This document shows positions 18,117 to 27,498 of a stretch of 64,000 nucleotides of DNA, piece by piece. The notes under the pieces are model-generated. The model was given only the letters and a program-made list of their open reading frames with translations, searched no databases and was not told where the DNA came from. The DNA is from DASYLJ01 sp964432595 (GTDB taxonomy: Bacteria; Desulfobacterota; Binatia; DP-6): contig CAYSOF010000008.1 of the NCBI GenBank assembly GCA_964432595.1, positions 124,001 through 188,000 on the forward strand. Reading direction: 5' to 3'. Positions within the stretch are counted from its first letter, which is position 1, and each line of letters starts with the position of its first letter. Both the position numbers and the translations under genes were made by a program.

Positions 18117-18746
18117 GTGAACTTCCGCTACCTCTTCGTCGGCCTCGCCGCATGGCTGCTGCTCCAGCCGATCGGCGACGTCGTCCTGGGCGCGTACGAC
18201 GACCGCGTCCTGGGGATGCTGCTCGGCCTCCTGCTCCTGGTCGGCCTGTGGAGCATCGGCATGCCGCGGCACGTGCTCCGCGTCGGCCAGGTCCTCGTGG
18301 CGGCGGTGATCGTCATCGCGGCGGCGACGATCGTCTGGCCGAACCCCGCGCTGCAGACCGCCGGCAGCCTGCTCGCGACGCTGTACCTGCTGGGGAGCGC
18401 CGTGATCGCGTTCCGTCACCTGCTCTCGCACGGCGCGATCACCACGAACCACCTGCTCGGCGCGATGACGGTCTACCTGCTGATCGGCATCAGCTGGGCG
18501 TTGCTGCTCGGCGTGACCGAACGCCTGCTGCCCGGCGCGTTCCGCGGCGCGACGTCGGACGACCTCGGCGACTTCGTCTACCTGAGCTTCGTCACGCTCG
18601 CGACGCTGGGCTTCGGCGACATCGTGCCGGTCCATCCCGTCGCGCGCACGCTGGTGTACGTCGAAGCGGTCGCGGGACAGTTCTACGTCGCCATCCTCGT
18701 CGCCAACCTCGTCGGCCGCTACGTGGCCGCCGCGCGCGCGGACTGA
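18117..18746 (+). CDS. Six-TM ion channel family protein (potassium-channel type)
   Basis: 209 residues from GTG 18117. Five hydrophobic segments lie at about residues 8-25, 33-50, 60-75, 84-98 and 118-135. A pore region at about residues 155-165 carries the filter-like motif TLATLGFGD, and a last span runs from 180 to 200. The pore sequence TxGFGD matches the family of two-TM-pore potassium-type channels (KefC/ion-channel domain). No charged S4-like helix is visible, so this is not a voltage sensor channel. It probably sits in the inner membrane. No neighbour indicates a regulator, and the convergent enoyl-CoA hydratase ends 4 bases beyond the stop. Confidence 0.8.
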   Translation: MNFRYLFVGLAAWLLLQPIGDVVLGAYDDRVLGMLLGLLLLVGLWSIGMPRHVLRVGQVLVAAVIVIAAATIVWPNPALQTAGSLLATLYLLGSAVIAFRHLLSHGAITTNHLLGAMTVYLLIGISWALLLGVTERLLPGAFRGATSDDLGDFVYLSFVTLATLGFGDIVPVHPVARTLVYVEAVAGQFYVAILVANLVGRYVAAARAD

Positions 18747-18750
18747 CCGG

Positions 18751-19551
18751 TCAACGGAATCGGGGCGGCCGCTTCTCGAGGAACGCCGCGACCGCTTCCT
18801 TGTGCTCGGGCGACTTCCAGCACTCGCGCAGCAGCGCGCTCTCGCGCTCCTGGATCGCGCGAAGGTCGGTGGCGGTGCCGTTGGCGGTGAGCAGCTCCTT
18901 GATCATGCGCAGCTGCGGATCGGGATTCGCCGCGAACGTCTCGGCGACCTCGAACGCCTTCGGCAGCAGGCCCTCCGGCGACGTCAGGTGGTCCGCGAGC
19001 CCGATCTGCGCCGCTTCGGCGCCCGGATAGATCCGTCCCGACAGGCACATCTCGCTCGCGCGCCCGAAGCCGCAGCGCTGCACCAGGAGCTGCGTGCTGG
19101 CGAGCTCGGGCACGATGCCGACCTTGATGAAGAACATGCCGAACTTCGCCGCCTCGGATGCGACGATGACGTCGCACGGCAGCACCATCGTCATGCCGAT
19201 GCCGACCGCGGCGCCGTTCACCGCCGCCACGATGGGCTTCGAGCGCCGCAGCAGGGCGACCCAGTCGAGGTCCTTCGGCATGCCGCCCTGCCCTTCGGCG
19301 GTGTTCTCGCCGGGATCGCGCCCGTCGATGCGGCTCTGGAACGTCGATTCCATGTCGGCGCCGGCGCAGAAGCCGCGACCGGCGCCTGTCATGACGATCG
19401 CGCCGACGGCGCGGTCGGCGTTCGCGCGTTCGATGGCGTCGGCCTGCTCGACGCTCATCTGCGGCGTCCAGGCGTTCAGCTTGGCCGGCCGGTTCAGCGT
19501 GATCAGCGCGACGGCGCCGCGCGTCTCGTACGTGATCAGGGTGTACGCCAT
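18751..19551 (-). CDS. Enoyl-CoA hydratase/isomerase family protein
   Basis: 266 residues, a complete crotonase fold. The oxyanion hole regions are GAGRGFCAGADM (residue about 57-68) and VNGAAVGIGMTMVLPCD (about 112-128), with FFIKVGIVPELAST in the active-site helix region. The family hydrates or isomerises 2-enoyl-CoA esters in fatty-acid or aromatic degradation. The second glutamate at the usual position (PE in VPELAS) is present. The start at ATG 19551 is sensible. Galactokinase begins 42 bases further on the same strand in map order, a likely coincidence in function. Confidence 0.9.
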   Translation of the reverse strand: MAYTLITYETRGAVALITLNRPAKLNAWTPQMSVEQADAIERANADRAVGAIVMTGAGRGFCAGADMESTFQSRIDGRDPGENTAEGQGGMPKDLDWVALLRRSKPIVAAVNGAAVGIGMTMVLPCDVIVASEAAKFGMFFIKVGIVPELASTQLLVQRCGFGRASEMCLSGRIYPGAEAAQIGLADHLTSPEGLLPKAFEVAETFAANPDPQLRMIKELLTANGTATDLRAIQERESALLRECWKSPEHKEAVAAFLEKRPPRFR

Positions 19552-19593
19552 GCGACGGCGCTACCATCGCACGCCGGGCGCCGACAACCCCGC

Positions 19594-20682
<1,089 letters not shown>

Positions 20683-20739
20683 CGCCCGTGTTACCAGAAG
20701 GCGTTGACGCCGCCATCCCCGCAGCAGTAGGGACGCGCC

Positions 20740-21672
20740 GTGCTCGCCATCGTCGCCGCGCTGCTCCTGCTCGCCTCCGCCTGCGCCCGCGACGAGCCGG
20801 CGGCCGACCCGTACGTGGTCACGGTCGACGTCGGGGCGCACATCCGCGCATTCGGCGAGGAGACCATCACCGCCGACGAAGCGGGCGACCACCTCGTCCT
20901 CCTCGGACCGGCCGTCGTCCCGGCGCTCGCGGCCGCCCTCGAGCGGGAGCCGAAGGACGTGCGCACGAAGGCCGTCGAGGTGCTCGCCACGATCGGTTCG
21001 GCCGACGCGGTCCCGGCGCTGGTACGTGCGGCACGGCACGACGACGACGTCGACGTCCGTGGCGACGCGCTGCGCGCGCTCGGCACGATCGGCGATCCCG
21101 GCGGCGCCGCCGTCGTCGCGGAGGGGCTGCGCGACGTGCGGCTCGCCGTCCGTGCGGGCGCCGTGATGGGCTGCGCGGGGCTCTGCACCGACCCGCGGGC
21201 GATCGACCAGCTGGCCGAGATCGCCGTTCGCGATCCCGACGTCTCGGTGTCGCTGGCGGCGCGCGCCAGCCTGGCGGCACTGCGCGCGCGCGACGCGGCG
21301 ACGGACGCCGCCGTGCGGGCGGCCGTCGATCGCACGACCGCGCGCGTCGACGGCGCCGATCAGCGCGCGCTCGCCGCGCTGCTTTTGTCGGACACGTCGC
21401 CCGACGCGATGGTCGTACCGCTCGCGACGGTGCTCTCCGAAGCGTCGGCGCCGTTGCAGCGACAGGTCGCGTGGCGCCTGGCGGCCATCGGCGACGAGCG
21501 GGCCGTCCCGGCGCTGGGGACGCTGCTCGCGAGCCCGGATTCCAACGTGGCGGCCTACGCGTTCGACGCGCTGATCAGGATGCGGGACCGCGGCGTCGCG
21601 CCGGCGGACAGCGCGCTCGCGCGCTACGCGGGGCCGCGGCCCGCGGGGGCGCTCGCGGCGCCGGAGTTCTGA
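20740..21672 (+). CDS. HEAT-repeat lipoprotein
   Basis: 310 residues from GTG 20740 with AGGGAC upstream. A short hydrophobic leader ends in a lipobox-like ASAC at about residues 12-15, so the mature protein is probably lipid-anchored. The rest is a series of HEAT-like helical repeats, for example GPAVVPALAAALE, DVRTKAVEVLATIGSADAVPALV and VRGDALRALGTIGDPGGAA. HEAT proteins act as binding scaffolds. It ends directly before a strong hairpin terminator shared with the convergent secreted protein gene. The function is unknown. Confidence 0.75.
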   Translation: MLAIVAALLLLASACARDEPAADPYVVTVDVGAHIRAFGEETITADEAGDHLVLLGPAVVPALAAALEREPKDVRTKAVEVLATIGSADAVPALVRAARHDDDVDVRGDALRALGTIGDPGGAAVVAEGLRDVRLAVRAGAVMGCAGLCTDPRAIDQLAEIAVRDPDVSVSLAARASLAALRARDAATDAAVRAAVDRTTARVDGADQRALAALLLSDTSPDAMVVPLATVLSEASAPLQRQVAWRLAAIGDERAVPALGTLLASPDSNVAAYAFDALIRMRDRGVAPADSALARYAGPRPAGALAAPEF

Positions 21673-21713
21673 ACGGGTGCGGAGGCTCGCACACGAGCCT
21701 CCGCACCCGTTCA
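21670..21713. terminator. Bidirectional terminator between HEAT lipoprotein and secreted protein
   Basis: A perfect 20-bp stem (21670-21689 against 21694-21713) with a 4-base loop lies between the convergent stops at 21672 and 21725. It starts inside the stop codon of the HEAT gene. No long T-tract follows on either strand. The perfection and location make it a convincing bidirectional end-of-transcript structure. Confidence 0.85.
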
Positions 21714-21724
21714 TGCGGAATCGA

Positions 21725-22438
21725 TCAGCTGGCGGTGCCGAGCGCGACGCCACCGACACCGACGACCGCACCGGTGCGGCAGGTCGACGAGGGCGGCGTC
21801 GGCGTGGGCGCCGTCGCCTGCAGCATCAGGTGGCCCGTCTCGCAGCTGGCGGGCGTCGGGTTCGTGCGGATGCGGAAGCGCGCGCCGAACGGCTGGTTCG
21901 CGACCAGGCCCGCGGCGGCCAGCAGGTTGCCGGCGACCTGATAGACCTGCGCGCTGCACTTGCCGACGCCTTCCGGCGCCCCGCAGGCGGGCTGCGCCAT
22001 GCCGCCGCACGAGCTTCCGGCCGGGTCGAACGTCGGGTGATTGTGGATCGTGCACTTTCCGCCGGTGATGTCGAACGTGATGAAGAACGCCGCCGCCAGC
22101 GGCGAGCCGATCACGTCGCCGTCGGGCGTTCCCGACGATTCGATCTCGAGGACGTACTGGCCGTCCGCGAAACCCGGCTTGGTCGGATCGCCGACGTCCT
22201 TCGCCAGCTTCAGCGCGAACGAGCCGCCGCCCGTCGGGGGCTTGCCGGCGACGGTCGCCTGCGCCTTCGACGAGACGGAGCCCGCCGTCTTCGGCGTCGC
22301 CGTCGCCGGAGCCGGCGCGGGCGTCTTCACGATGGTGATGCTCGACTTGCCGGCGCCCTTCACCTGTGCGCCGGCCGTGCCCACCATCGCGACGCACGCC
22401 GCAACGGCGAGAACTCCCATGACCTTCAGACTGCGCAT
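21725..22438 (-). CDS. Secreted protein of unknown function
   Basis: 237 residues from ATG 22438, chosen because GGGAGGGG lies 5-12 bases upstream; an upstream ATG at 22486 lacks this. A signal peptide is clear (MRSLKVMGVLAVAACVAMVG, cleaved after AGA). A Pro/Ala/Thr-rich linker (residues 35-65) follows, then a beta-rich domain with several Cys (KCTIHNHPTF, SSCGG, ACGAPEG, KCSAQ, ASCETG). Six Cys in the mature part could make disulfides. I do not recognise the family. The upstream DNA contains a CAAACG palindrome and a TGCGTC repeat cluster. Confidence 0.6.
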   Translation of the reverse strand: MRSLKVMGVLAVAACVAMVGTAGAQVKGAGKSSITIVKTPAPAPATATPKTAGSVSSKAQATVAGKPPTGGGSFALKLAKDVGDPTKPGFADGQYVLEIESSGTPDGDVIGSPLAAAFFITFDITGGKCTIHNHPTFDPAGSSCGGMAQPACGAPEGVGKCSAQVYQVAGNLLAAAGLVANQPFGARFRIRTNPTPASCETGHLMLQATAPTPTPPSSTCRTGAVVGVGGVALGTAS

Positions 22439-22483
22439 CGTTACCCCTCCCTTTGGTCGAACGTAGAGAAACGGTGAGTTACG

Positions 22484-22497
22484 CAAACGGTCGTTTG
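22484..22497. repeat. CAAACG-N2-CGTTTG palindrome upstream of secreted protein gene
   Basis: CAAACG (22484-22489), GT, CGTTTG (22492-22497) form a perfect 14-base palindrome. It sits 46 bases upstream of the ATG of the secreted protein gene (minus strand). It could be a repressor or activator site. No binding protein is indicated by sequence. Confidence 0.4.
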
Positions 22498-22515
22498 GCG
22501 AGGTAGCGAACTTGA

Positions 22516-22598
22516 TGCGTCTGCGTCAATTGAAATCCGAGTGCTGACGCACCGCGCAGCGAAATAATCTCATGTCGGGCTGCGTCAATCGCGACGCA
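22516..22598. repeat. Cluster of TGCGTC half-sites
   Basis: TGCGTC occurs at 22516-22521 and, abutting it, TGCGTCAA at 22522-22529. TGACGCA (the inverted form) is at 22545-22551, TGCGTCAA again at 22581-22588 and GACGCA at 22593-22598. TGCGTCA and TGACGCA form an inverted pair with a 15-base spacer. The last two sites also belong to the terminator hairpin at 22571-22608. Five half-sites in 83 bases is more than chance would usually give, and suggests a regulator site array. Confidence 0.35.
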
Positions 22599-22608
22599 GC
22601 CCGGCATG
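22571..22608. terminator. Terminator hairpin after the DUF2834 gene
   Basis: A 16-bp stem (22571-22586 with 22593-22608; one G-T pair) with a 6-base loop lies 11 bases beyond the stop of the DUF2834 gene on the minus strand. Reading in that direction, the stem is followed by AGATTATTTC, a weak T-rich tail. It fits an intrinsic-like terminator. Confidence 0.65.
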
Positions 22609-22619
22609 CGACGTTCGCC

Positions 22620-22943
22620 TCATGCGGCCGCGCGCACGCGTCGGGTCGCACCGACGACGCTGCGCTCGCGCAGCACGAGGTAGAGCAGCGGGCCGACGCT
22701 GCCCGCGAGCGCCGTCAGCAGCAGGAACGGCGTCGCGCTGACGCCGCGCTCGCGCGCGTCGTGGTACAGCCACGCGCCGACGAGCGAGAGCGCGATCACG
22801 AGATCGACGGCGAGCAACGTCGTCGCCGTGTTCGCGAACACCAGCGCGTAGAGTCCGACGACTCCGTGCTCCCACACCACCCAGGCGGTCAGCGCCGAGA
22901 AGTCCGCGAGCAGCACCGCGAGTCCGATCGTCTTCCAGTTCAT
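22620..22943 (-). CDS. DUF2834-like small membrane protein
   Basis: 107 residues with three or four hydrophobic segments: residues 7-22, 27-42, 45-65 and 72-92. The FANTATTLLAVDLVIALSLV stretch and the final GPLLYLVLRER resemble DUF2834 membrane proteins (VFFAxxlALDL and PLFLYLRxR); the match is from memory. ATG 22943 has a near-perfect AAAGGAGG site 8 bases upstream, so the start is secure and translation is probably strong. Function is unknown. It is divergent from cysC. Confidence 0.7.
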   Translation of the reverse strand: MNWKTIGLAVLLADFSALTAWVVWEHGVVGLYALVFANTATTLLAVDLVIALSLVGAWLYHDARERGVSATPFLLLTALAGSVGPLLYLVLRERSVVGATRRVRAAA

Positions 22944-23119
22944 GGGAACCTCCTTTGCGTGGAGGCCATCCCAAGTTCCGTGCCGCAGGCACCGGCACGC
23001 ACCGACGGGGCGCCGTGCGGGCCGCCGTTGCGGCCTCGCGACACCCTCGAGGCGCCAGCACCACGCATGGCACCCGCGCTTGCCCCGTGGCGTCGAGCCA
23101 GTGTAGGTCTTCGGCCCTT

Positions 23120-23734
23120 ATGGCGGAGCAGAAAGCGACCAACATCGTTTGGCACCAGGGCGCCGTGAATCGCGGCGATCGAGAGAAGATGAACGGCCAC
23201 AAGGGCGCGACCGTGTGGCTGACCGGGCTCTCGGGCTCGGGCAAGTCCACCATCGCGGTGGACCTCGAGAAGCGGCTGTGCGAGCGGGGAGTGCGTACCT
23301 ACATCCTCGACGGCGACAACATCCGGCACGGCCTCAACAAGAACCTCGGCTTCTCGCCGGAGGACCGGACCGAGAACATCCGTCGCATCGGCGAAGTGGC
23401 GAAGCTCTTCACCGACGCCGGCGTGGTCGCGCTCACGGCGTTCATCTCGCCGTACCGCGCCGACCGCGATCAGGTGCGCGCACTGATGGGCGAGGGCGAC
23501 TTCGTCGAGGTGCACGTCGACTGCCCGGTCGAGGTGTGCGAGCAGCGCGACGTGAAGGGCCTCTACAAGAAGGCCCGCGCCGGCGAGATCAAGGAGTTCA
23601 CCGGCATCTCGGCGCCGTACGAGGCGCCGGCCAAGGCCGAGCTCACGATCAACACGGCGGGTCAGTCCGTCGAGGAGAGCGCCAAGCAGATCATGGCGTA
23701 CCTCGAGAGCAAGGGCATCGTCGGCAAGGCCTGA
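23120..23734 (+). CDS. cysC: Adenylylsulfate (APS) kinase
   Basis: 204 residues. The P-loop GLSGSGKS is at residues 36-43, with DGDNIRHGLN following it (substrate-binding region), FISPYRADR and then DVKGLYKKARAGEIKEFTG (APS-binding lid). It phosphorylates adenosine 5'-phosphosulfate to PAPS in sulfate assimilation and sulfation. ATG 23120 is the only start that gives the family N-terminus (the frame is open further upstream, but without family likeness). No ATP-sulfurylase is adjacent. It ends 10 bases before a terminator hairpin. Confidence 0.95.
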   Translation: MAEQKATNIVWHQGAVNRGDREKMNGHKGATVWLTGLSGSGKSTIAVDLEKRLCERGVRTYILDGDNIRHGLNKNLGFSPEDRTENIRRIGEVAKLFTDAGVVALTAFISPYRADRDQVRALMGEGDFVEVHVDCPVEVCEQRDVKGLYKKARAGEIKEFTGISAPYEAPAKAELTINTAGQSVEESAKQIMAYLESKGIVGKA

Positions 23735-23744
23735 GCGGTTCCGT

Positions 23745-23773
23745 CGCCCGCACCGGTGACGCCGGTGCGGGCG
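23745..23773. terminator. Bidirectional terminator between cysC and the minus-strand gene
   Basis: CGCCCGCACCGG (23745-23756) and CCGGTGCGGGCG (23762-23773) form a perfect 12-bp stem with a 5-base loop. It lies between the convergent stops at 23734 and 23786. No T-tract follows, but the position fits a shared transcript end. Confidence 0.7.
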
Positions 23774-23785
23774 CTACCGACGGCT

Positions 23786-24151
23786 TCACCGTCCCGGGCG
23801 CAGGTTCAAGAGCGCGCCACCGGGCGCGACGAACACCTTCCCGCCCGACCCGAAGCGCACGACCGGCGCTTCGGTGCGCGCGTCGAGGACCGAGACGACC
23901 CCCTGCTCGACGCTCTCGCGCCACTCGTCGCGCCAGCGTGCCGCCTGCTCGCGGCGCGATTCCTCGGGGAGCTCGAACCACGCCTCACCGACCCGGATCA
24001 CCAGCACGCGAGGATTCGTCTCGTCGCGCGCGGCGCGCTCGACCCCCTTCGCCTTCGCCGCTTCGGCGACGATCGACTCCGGGGACGCGGTGTGGCCCCA
24101 AGCCGCCCCCGCGGCCAGCACGACGGACAGCAGCAGTGCGCGCCACTTCAT
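23786..24151 (-). CDS. Small secreted protein coupled to the CehA/McbA hydrolase
   Basis: 121 residues. A signal peptide is clear (MKWRALLLSVVLAAGAAW, cleaved near GHTAS). The mature part is charged (EAAKAKGVERAARDETNPRV, then RWRDEWRESVEQGVV) and has one short hydrophobic strand region. No family is recognised. ATG 24151 overlaps the TGA of the 1074-residue hydrolase gene (stop 24148-24150) in an ATGA junction, with AGGAGG just upstream, so production of the two is coupled. It could be a chaperone, inhibitor or accessory subunit of the hydrolase (inference). Confidence 0.65.
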   Translation of the reverse strand: MKWRALLLSVVLAAGAAWGHTASPESIVAEAAKAKGVERAARDETNPRVLVIRVGEAWFELPEESRREQAARWRDEWRESVEQGVVSVLDARTEAPVVRFGSGGKVFVAPGGALLNLRPGR

Positions 24152-27100
24152 CGCGGAACCTCCTCGATCGGGATGCGGAACGTGGACAGGGGGAAGTGCT
24201 CGCCGTGGCGTGCGGCCTCGGCGCGATCCGCGCGCCGCACGCCGGTCATGCGACCGCCGCGCCCGCGCGCCTGCGCCGTCAGCCCGGCGGGCAGACCCGG
24301 TGCCGTGAAGCCGTCGCCGCCGACGTCCACGAAGATCGGATTCGTGCTCGAGTAAGGCACGACGCCCGGCTCGACGACGTCGACGATGCCCGGCGACGGC
24401 GGCGGGACGGACGGATCGGCCGGCAGCGCGACGCCCGCCTCGACCGTCACCCACGCGTCGGCCGGCAGCGTCAGCCGGACCGACCCCGAGAATCGCGTCG
24501 TGTTGCCGCTGCTCTCGAAGTTCTTCGGCAGCGGCTTCACGCGCGGGCGCGTCGTCGCGCCGAACGTCGCCTGCACCGCACCGTTGACGATCACGCGGAC
24601 CTCGTCGACGGGCAGCCAGGCGGGGCTGCGCACGACGATCGCGAGCCGCACCTTGCCCTTCGTCACGGGCAGCGTCCCGCCCATGCCGGCGCGCGCCCGT
24701 CCGGCCCGCGCGGTCACCTCGATCCACGGGCCGCCCGACACCAGCATCGCACCCGCGCGAACCTGCTGGTTGAAGCGCGACACGTCGATCGCGGTCGGGT
24801 CGTCGCCGGCGCCGAGGACGTAGGTGCGCGACCAGCCCGGGTGCTCGACGGTCAGCCGATGCGAGTCGGAGACGCCCGTCCCGGGGCGGACGACCCCCTG
24901 GTTCAGGAGCGAGAACCAGTCCTCGCGCACCTGCAGCAGCGACGGGAAGCCGGTGACGTCCGCGCCGTTCGCGAGCTCCATCACGTCGAAGTCGAGGTTG
25001 GTCGTCCCGTTGGGGTTCGGGGCGCTGCCCGGGCCGAGCACGCCGGCGTCGAGCAGGATGTCGTTCGGCGGCGCGGTCAGGGGGCGATCGGGCTGATAGC
25101 CGACGCACGTGCACTCGCGATCCGCGCCGGCCGGGCAATCGGCGTCGACGGTGCATGCCGTGTCGATCGCGTTCGCGCAGCGGCTGCAGCCGATCGAGTT
25201 GAAGAACCCGATCGTCGTGAGCCCCGAGACGCCGGCGCGGACGTGGTTGTACTGGACGACGGTGTCCGGACCGCCGAGCGCGCGGAGCCGCGTGTAGAGC
25301 CAGTTCGGCGCGACGAACTCGTCTTGGATCGCCCCGTCGCGCGGCACGCCAGGCTCGACCGGCAGCGGCCACGCGTTGATGTGGCCGAACGAGTTGGGGA
25401 AGGCGGGCGGGTTCGGCACCGAACCCGTGACCTCGCTGCCGGGAATCGACGCGACGTGCGACGCCAGGTTCAGCGCGGCGATCAGCGGCGCGTAGTCGAA
25501 GTTCTTGTCGTGGTCGGTCGCCACCATCACCTCGACGCCCTCGGCGGCGAACGAAGTGACGCGGTCGGCCGGCGGCGCCGACGAGTCGAAGCTGCGTCCC
25601 GAGTGCACGTGGAAGTCGGAGGCCAGCGCGTCCCTGGTACGAAGGACGCGCTTCAGCCGGAACGCCACCGGCGCCGTGCCGCCCGCGGTCACGGTCACGC
25701 GCTCCTGCGCGACGCCGTACTCCATCCCGCGGGTCGCATAGACGTCGTAGGTGCCGGGCCGGATCGGCACCGTACCGCTGCCGGTGCTCGTGTAGACGAC
25801 GTTCCCCTGTGCCACCGTACCGTCGCTGGCGTCTTCCTGGCCGCCGCCGAAGGTCTCCGAGCGGACGTCGGCGTCCCCCAGCTTTGCGGGCAGGCTGCGC
25901 GCGAACGCCGGATCGGGCGTGCCGTCGACGCCCTTGATGACGAGCTTGGCCGGCATGGGGGGCCGCTTCCGCGCCTTCTCGCGCACCTCGTACTGGAGCA
26001 CGCCGCGCGCGATCATCGCCGGGATCGACGCCACGGTGTCGCCGCCGGCGACGACGACCGGCCCCACGGTGACGTCGTCGCGCTCGGGGGCCGATACCAC
26101 GAGGCGGTAATCGCCGAGCGGCAGGACGACACCCGCGAAGGTCCCGGTCGGCTCGGTGCGGACGTGGCTCACGGCCTGGCCCGGCGTGAACCCGGTCGTC
26201 ACGACCGGATCGGTGCACGGACCGGTGCCGGCGCAGTCGGCGTTCGCGGTGCAGGACGTCGTGGGCGCACCGGTGCAGCGGCCGAGCCGCGTGACGACGA
26301 TGCTCGCGGCGACGTCCGCCGTGTCGGTCGCGGCGACGTCGCCCGACAGCGTTCCCGTCGTGAAGCCGACCCGCGCGGCCAGGGCGGTGATCATCGGATC
26401 GGCCACGCTGCGGACGTCGTTGCGGCCGCCGACGTAGACCCGCCGCGCGTAGGTCAGGATGCCGCCCGGGTCGAGCGCGCTGACCGGCGGGATGTGACCG
26501 AGCGCCGTGACCAGGGTGCTGCTCACCCCGAAGAAGGAATTCGTCGGGTAGACGACCGGGGGATTGCCGCCGGCGCCGTCCTGATCGACGGTCAGCTCGA
26601 GTCCCAGCAGCCCGTAGGAGACCTCGCCGCTCGTCGTCCCGGCCACCGGGTCGAAGACGCCGTCGCCGGGGTTCACGATGCCCGGACCGGCCAGGAAGGT
26701 CGGCGTCTCGAGGGCGGACGGCAGGTCGTCGAAGTTCAGGACCGGGTGGTCGAAGCCCTTCCCGCCGCCGCTGAACGGGACGATCCCGCGCTGGGTCCAG
26801 ATGATGGCGTCCAGGAAGTTGCCGAACGGGGCCGCGTCCGGGCAGCCGTTGGTCGCCGTCGTGGTCAGCGTGAAGAAGGGGTCCGTCCCGGCGACAGCGA
26901 AGTCGGTGACGAGGTCGATGCAGGGGGTCGGCCGGGCCGACACCGGCGGGATCAGGAGCTTGCCGGAGGCCCGGAGGATTCCGGGAGCGGCCACCGAGAT
27001 CGCGTCGTAGAGGACGAAGTTGGCCGTGCTGAGGCCGCCGACGACGAACAGCTGCGGGATCTGGTCGTTGTCGCGACCGACCAGCCCGATGTCGATCAGC

Positions 27101-27372
27101 GTACCCCCGGTGGGGCTGATCGACGACTGGATCGCGGGCTCCTGGCCCGGCGGGACGACCCCGATCAGGTCTTCCTGGATGCCGACGTCGTCGACGATGG
27201 CCTCGACCACCCCGTTGGAGAGGTACCAGTCGCCGATCCCGCCCTCGGCATCGGAGCCGCCGAACAGCAGGCCCGTGTCGGCCGCCGTGATCTGCTGGGC
27301 CACCGGCTGAGCCCATACGGGCGCCCCAACCACCAGGAACGCCAGGGCGCTCCACCACCCCGTTCGACGCAT
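24148..27372 (-). CDS. Secreted CehA/McbA-family metallohydrolase
   Basis: 1074 residues with an N-terminal signal peptide (MRRTGWWSALAFLVVGAPVWA). Residues 30-560 are beta-rich repeats. A PHP-like metallohydrolase domain then begins: DFHVHSGRSFDSSAPP (His588 and His590), VMVATDHDKNFDYAP, IPGSEVTG, HINAWP and VSDSHRLT. These are metal ligands typical of CehA/McbA, whose named members hydrolyse carbaryl and similar esters or amides; the substrate here is unknown and probably extracellular. Several CTxDxDC-type Cys-rich stretches (ACTVDADCPAG; SCTANADCAGTG) occur inside. The small secreted gene is coupled at its end. Confidence 0.85.
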   Translation of the reverse strand: MRRTGWWSALAFLVVGAPVWAQPVAQQITAADTGLLFGGSDAEGGIGDWYLSNGVVEAIVDDVGIQEDLIGVVPPGQEPAIQSSISPTGGTLIDIGLVGRDNDQIPQLFVVGGLSTANFVLYDAISVAAPGILRASGKLLIPPVSARPTPCIDLVTDFAVAGTDPFFTLTTTATNGCPDAAPFGNFLDAIIWTQRGIVPFSGGGKGFDHPVLNFDDLPSALETPTFLAGPGIVNPGDGVFDPVAGTTSGEVSYGLLGLELTVDQDGAGGNPPVVYPTNSFFGVSSTLVTALGHIPPVSALDPGGILTYARRVYVGGRNDVRSVADPMITALAARVGFTTGTLSGDVAATDTADVAASIVVTRLGRCTGAPTTSCTANADCAGTGPCTDPVVTTGFTPGQAVSHVRTEPTGTFAGVVLPLGDYRLVVSAPERDDVTVGPVVVAGGDTVASIPAMIARGVLQYEVREKARKRPPMPAKLVIKGVDGTPDPAFARSLPAKLGDADVRSETFGGGQEDASDGTVAQGNVVYTSTGSGTVPIRPGTYDVYATRGMEYGVAQERVTVTAGGTAPVAFRLKRVLRTRDALASDFHVHSGRSFDSSAPPADRVTSFAAEGVEVMVATDHDKNFDYAPLIAALNLASHVASIPGSEVTGSVPNPPAFPNSFGHINAWPLPVEPGVPRDGAIQDEFVAPNWLYTRLRALGGPDTVVQYNHVRAGVSGLTTIGFFNSIGCSRCANAIDTACTVDADCPAGADRECTCVGYQPDRPLTAPPNDILLDAGVLGPGSAPNPNGTTNLDFDVMELANGADVTGFPSLLQVREDWFSLLNQGVVRPGTGVSDSHRLTVEHPGWSRTYVLGAGDDPTAIDVSRFNQQVRAGAMLVSGGPWIEVTARAGRARAGMGGTLPVTKGKVRLAIVVRSPAWLPVDEVRVIVNGAVQATFGATTRPRVKPLPKNFESSGNTTRFSGSVRLTLPADAWVTVEAGVALPADPSVPPPSPGIVDVVEPGVVPYSSTNPIFVDVGGDGFTAPGLPAGLTAQARGRGGRMTGVRRADRAEAARHGEHFPLSTFRIPIEEVPR

Positions 27373-27443
27373 CGAAGCCCCCCTTCGTCTGCCTCCCTCC
27401 CCTTTCCACGTTCGCCGGAAGGCCGCAACGCCCTAACGAACCA

Positions 27444-27484
27444 TTGACAGAACCCGCAGACTCCCCCTAAAAGTTCGGCCGAAC
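27444..27484 (+). promoter_or_regulatory. Promoter and palindromic operator of lrp-gltBD
   Basis: TTGACA at 27444-27449, an 18-base spacer and TAAAAG at 27468-27473 make a sigma-70-like promoter (the -10 matches four of six bases). The -10 box abuts a perfect 12-base palindrome GTTCGGCCGAAC (27473-27484), placed over the expected start region. Lrp-type proteins often repress their own genes from such sites, so this could be an autoregulatory operator. The first gene starts at 27499. Confidence 0.55.
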
Positions 27485-27498
27485 CCGCGAGACACCTT

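Noticed and set aside
22955..23119. N-terminal extension of cysC by 55 codons
   Set aside because: The extension has no family likeness, and ATG 23120 gives a normal APS kinase start.
23149..27447. Very long plus-strand open frame (about 1430 codons) across cysC and the CehA/McbA gene
   Set aside because: It is a shadow frame in GC-rich DNA: it is Arg/Ala/Gly/Asp rich and without family motifs, while the other frames encode clear proteins.
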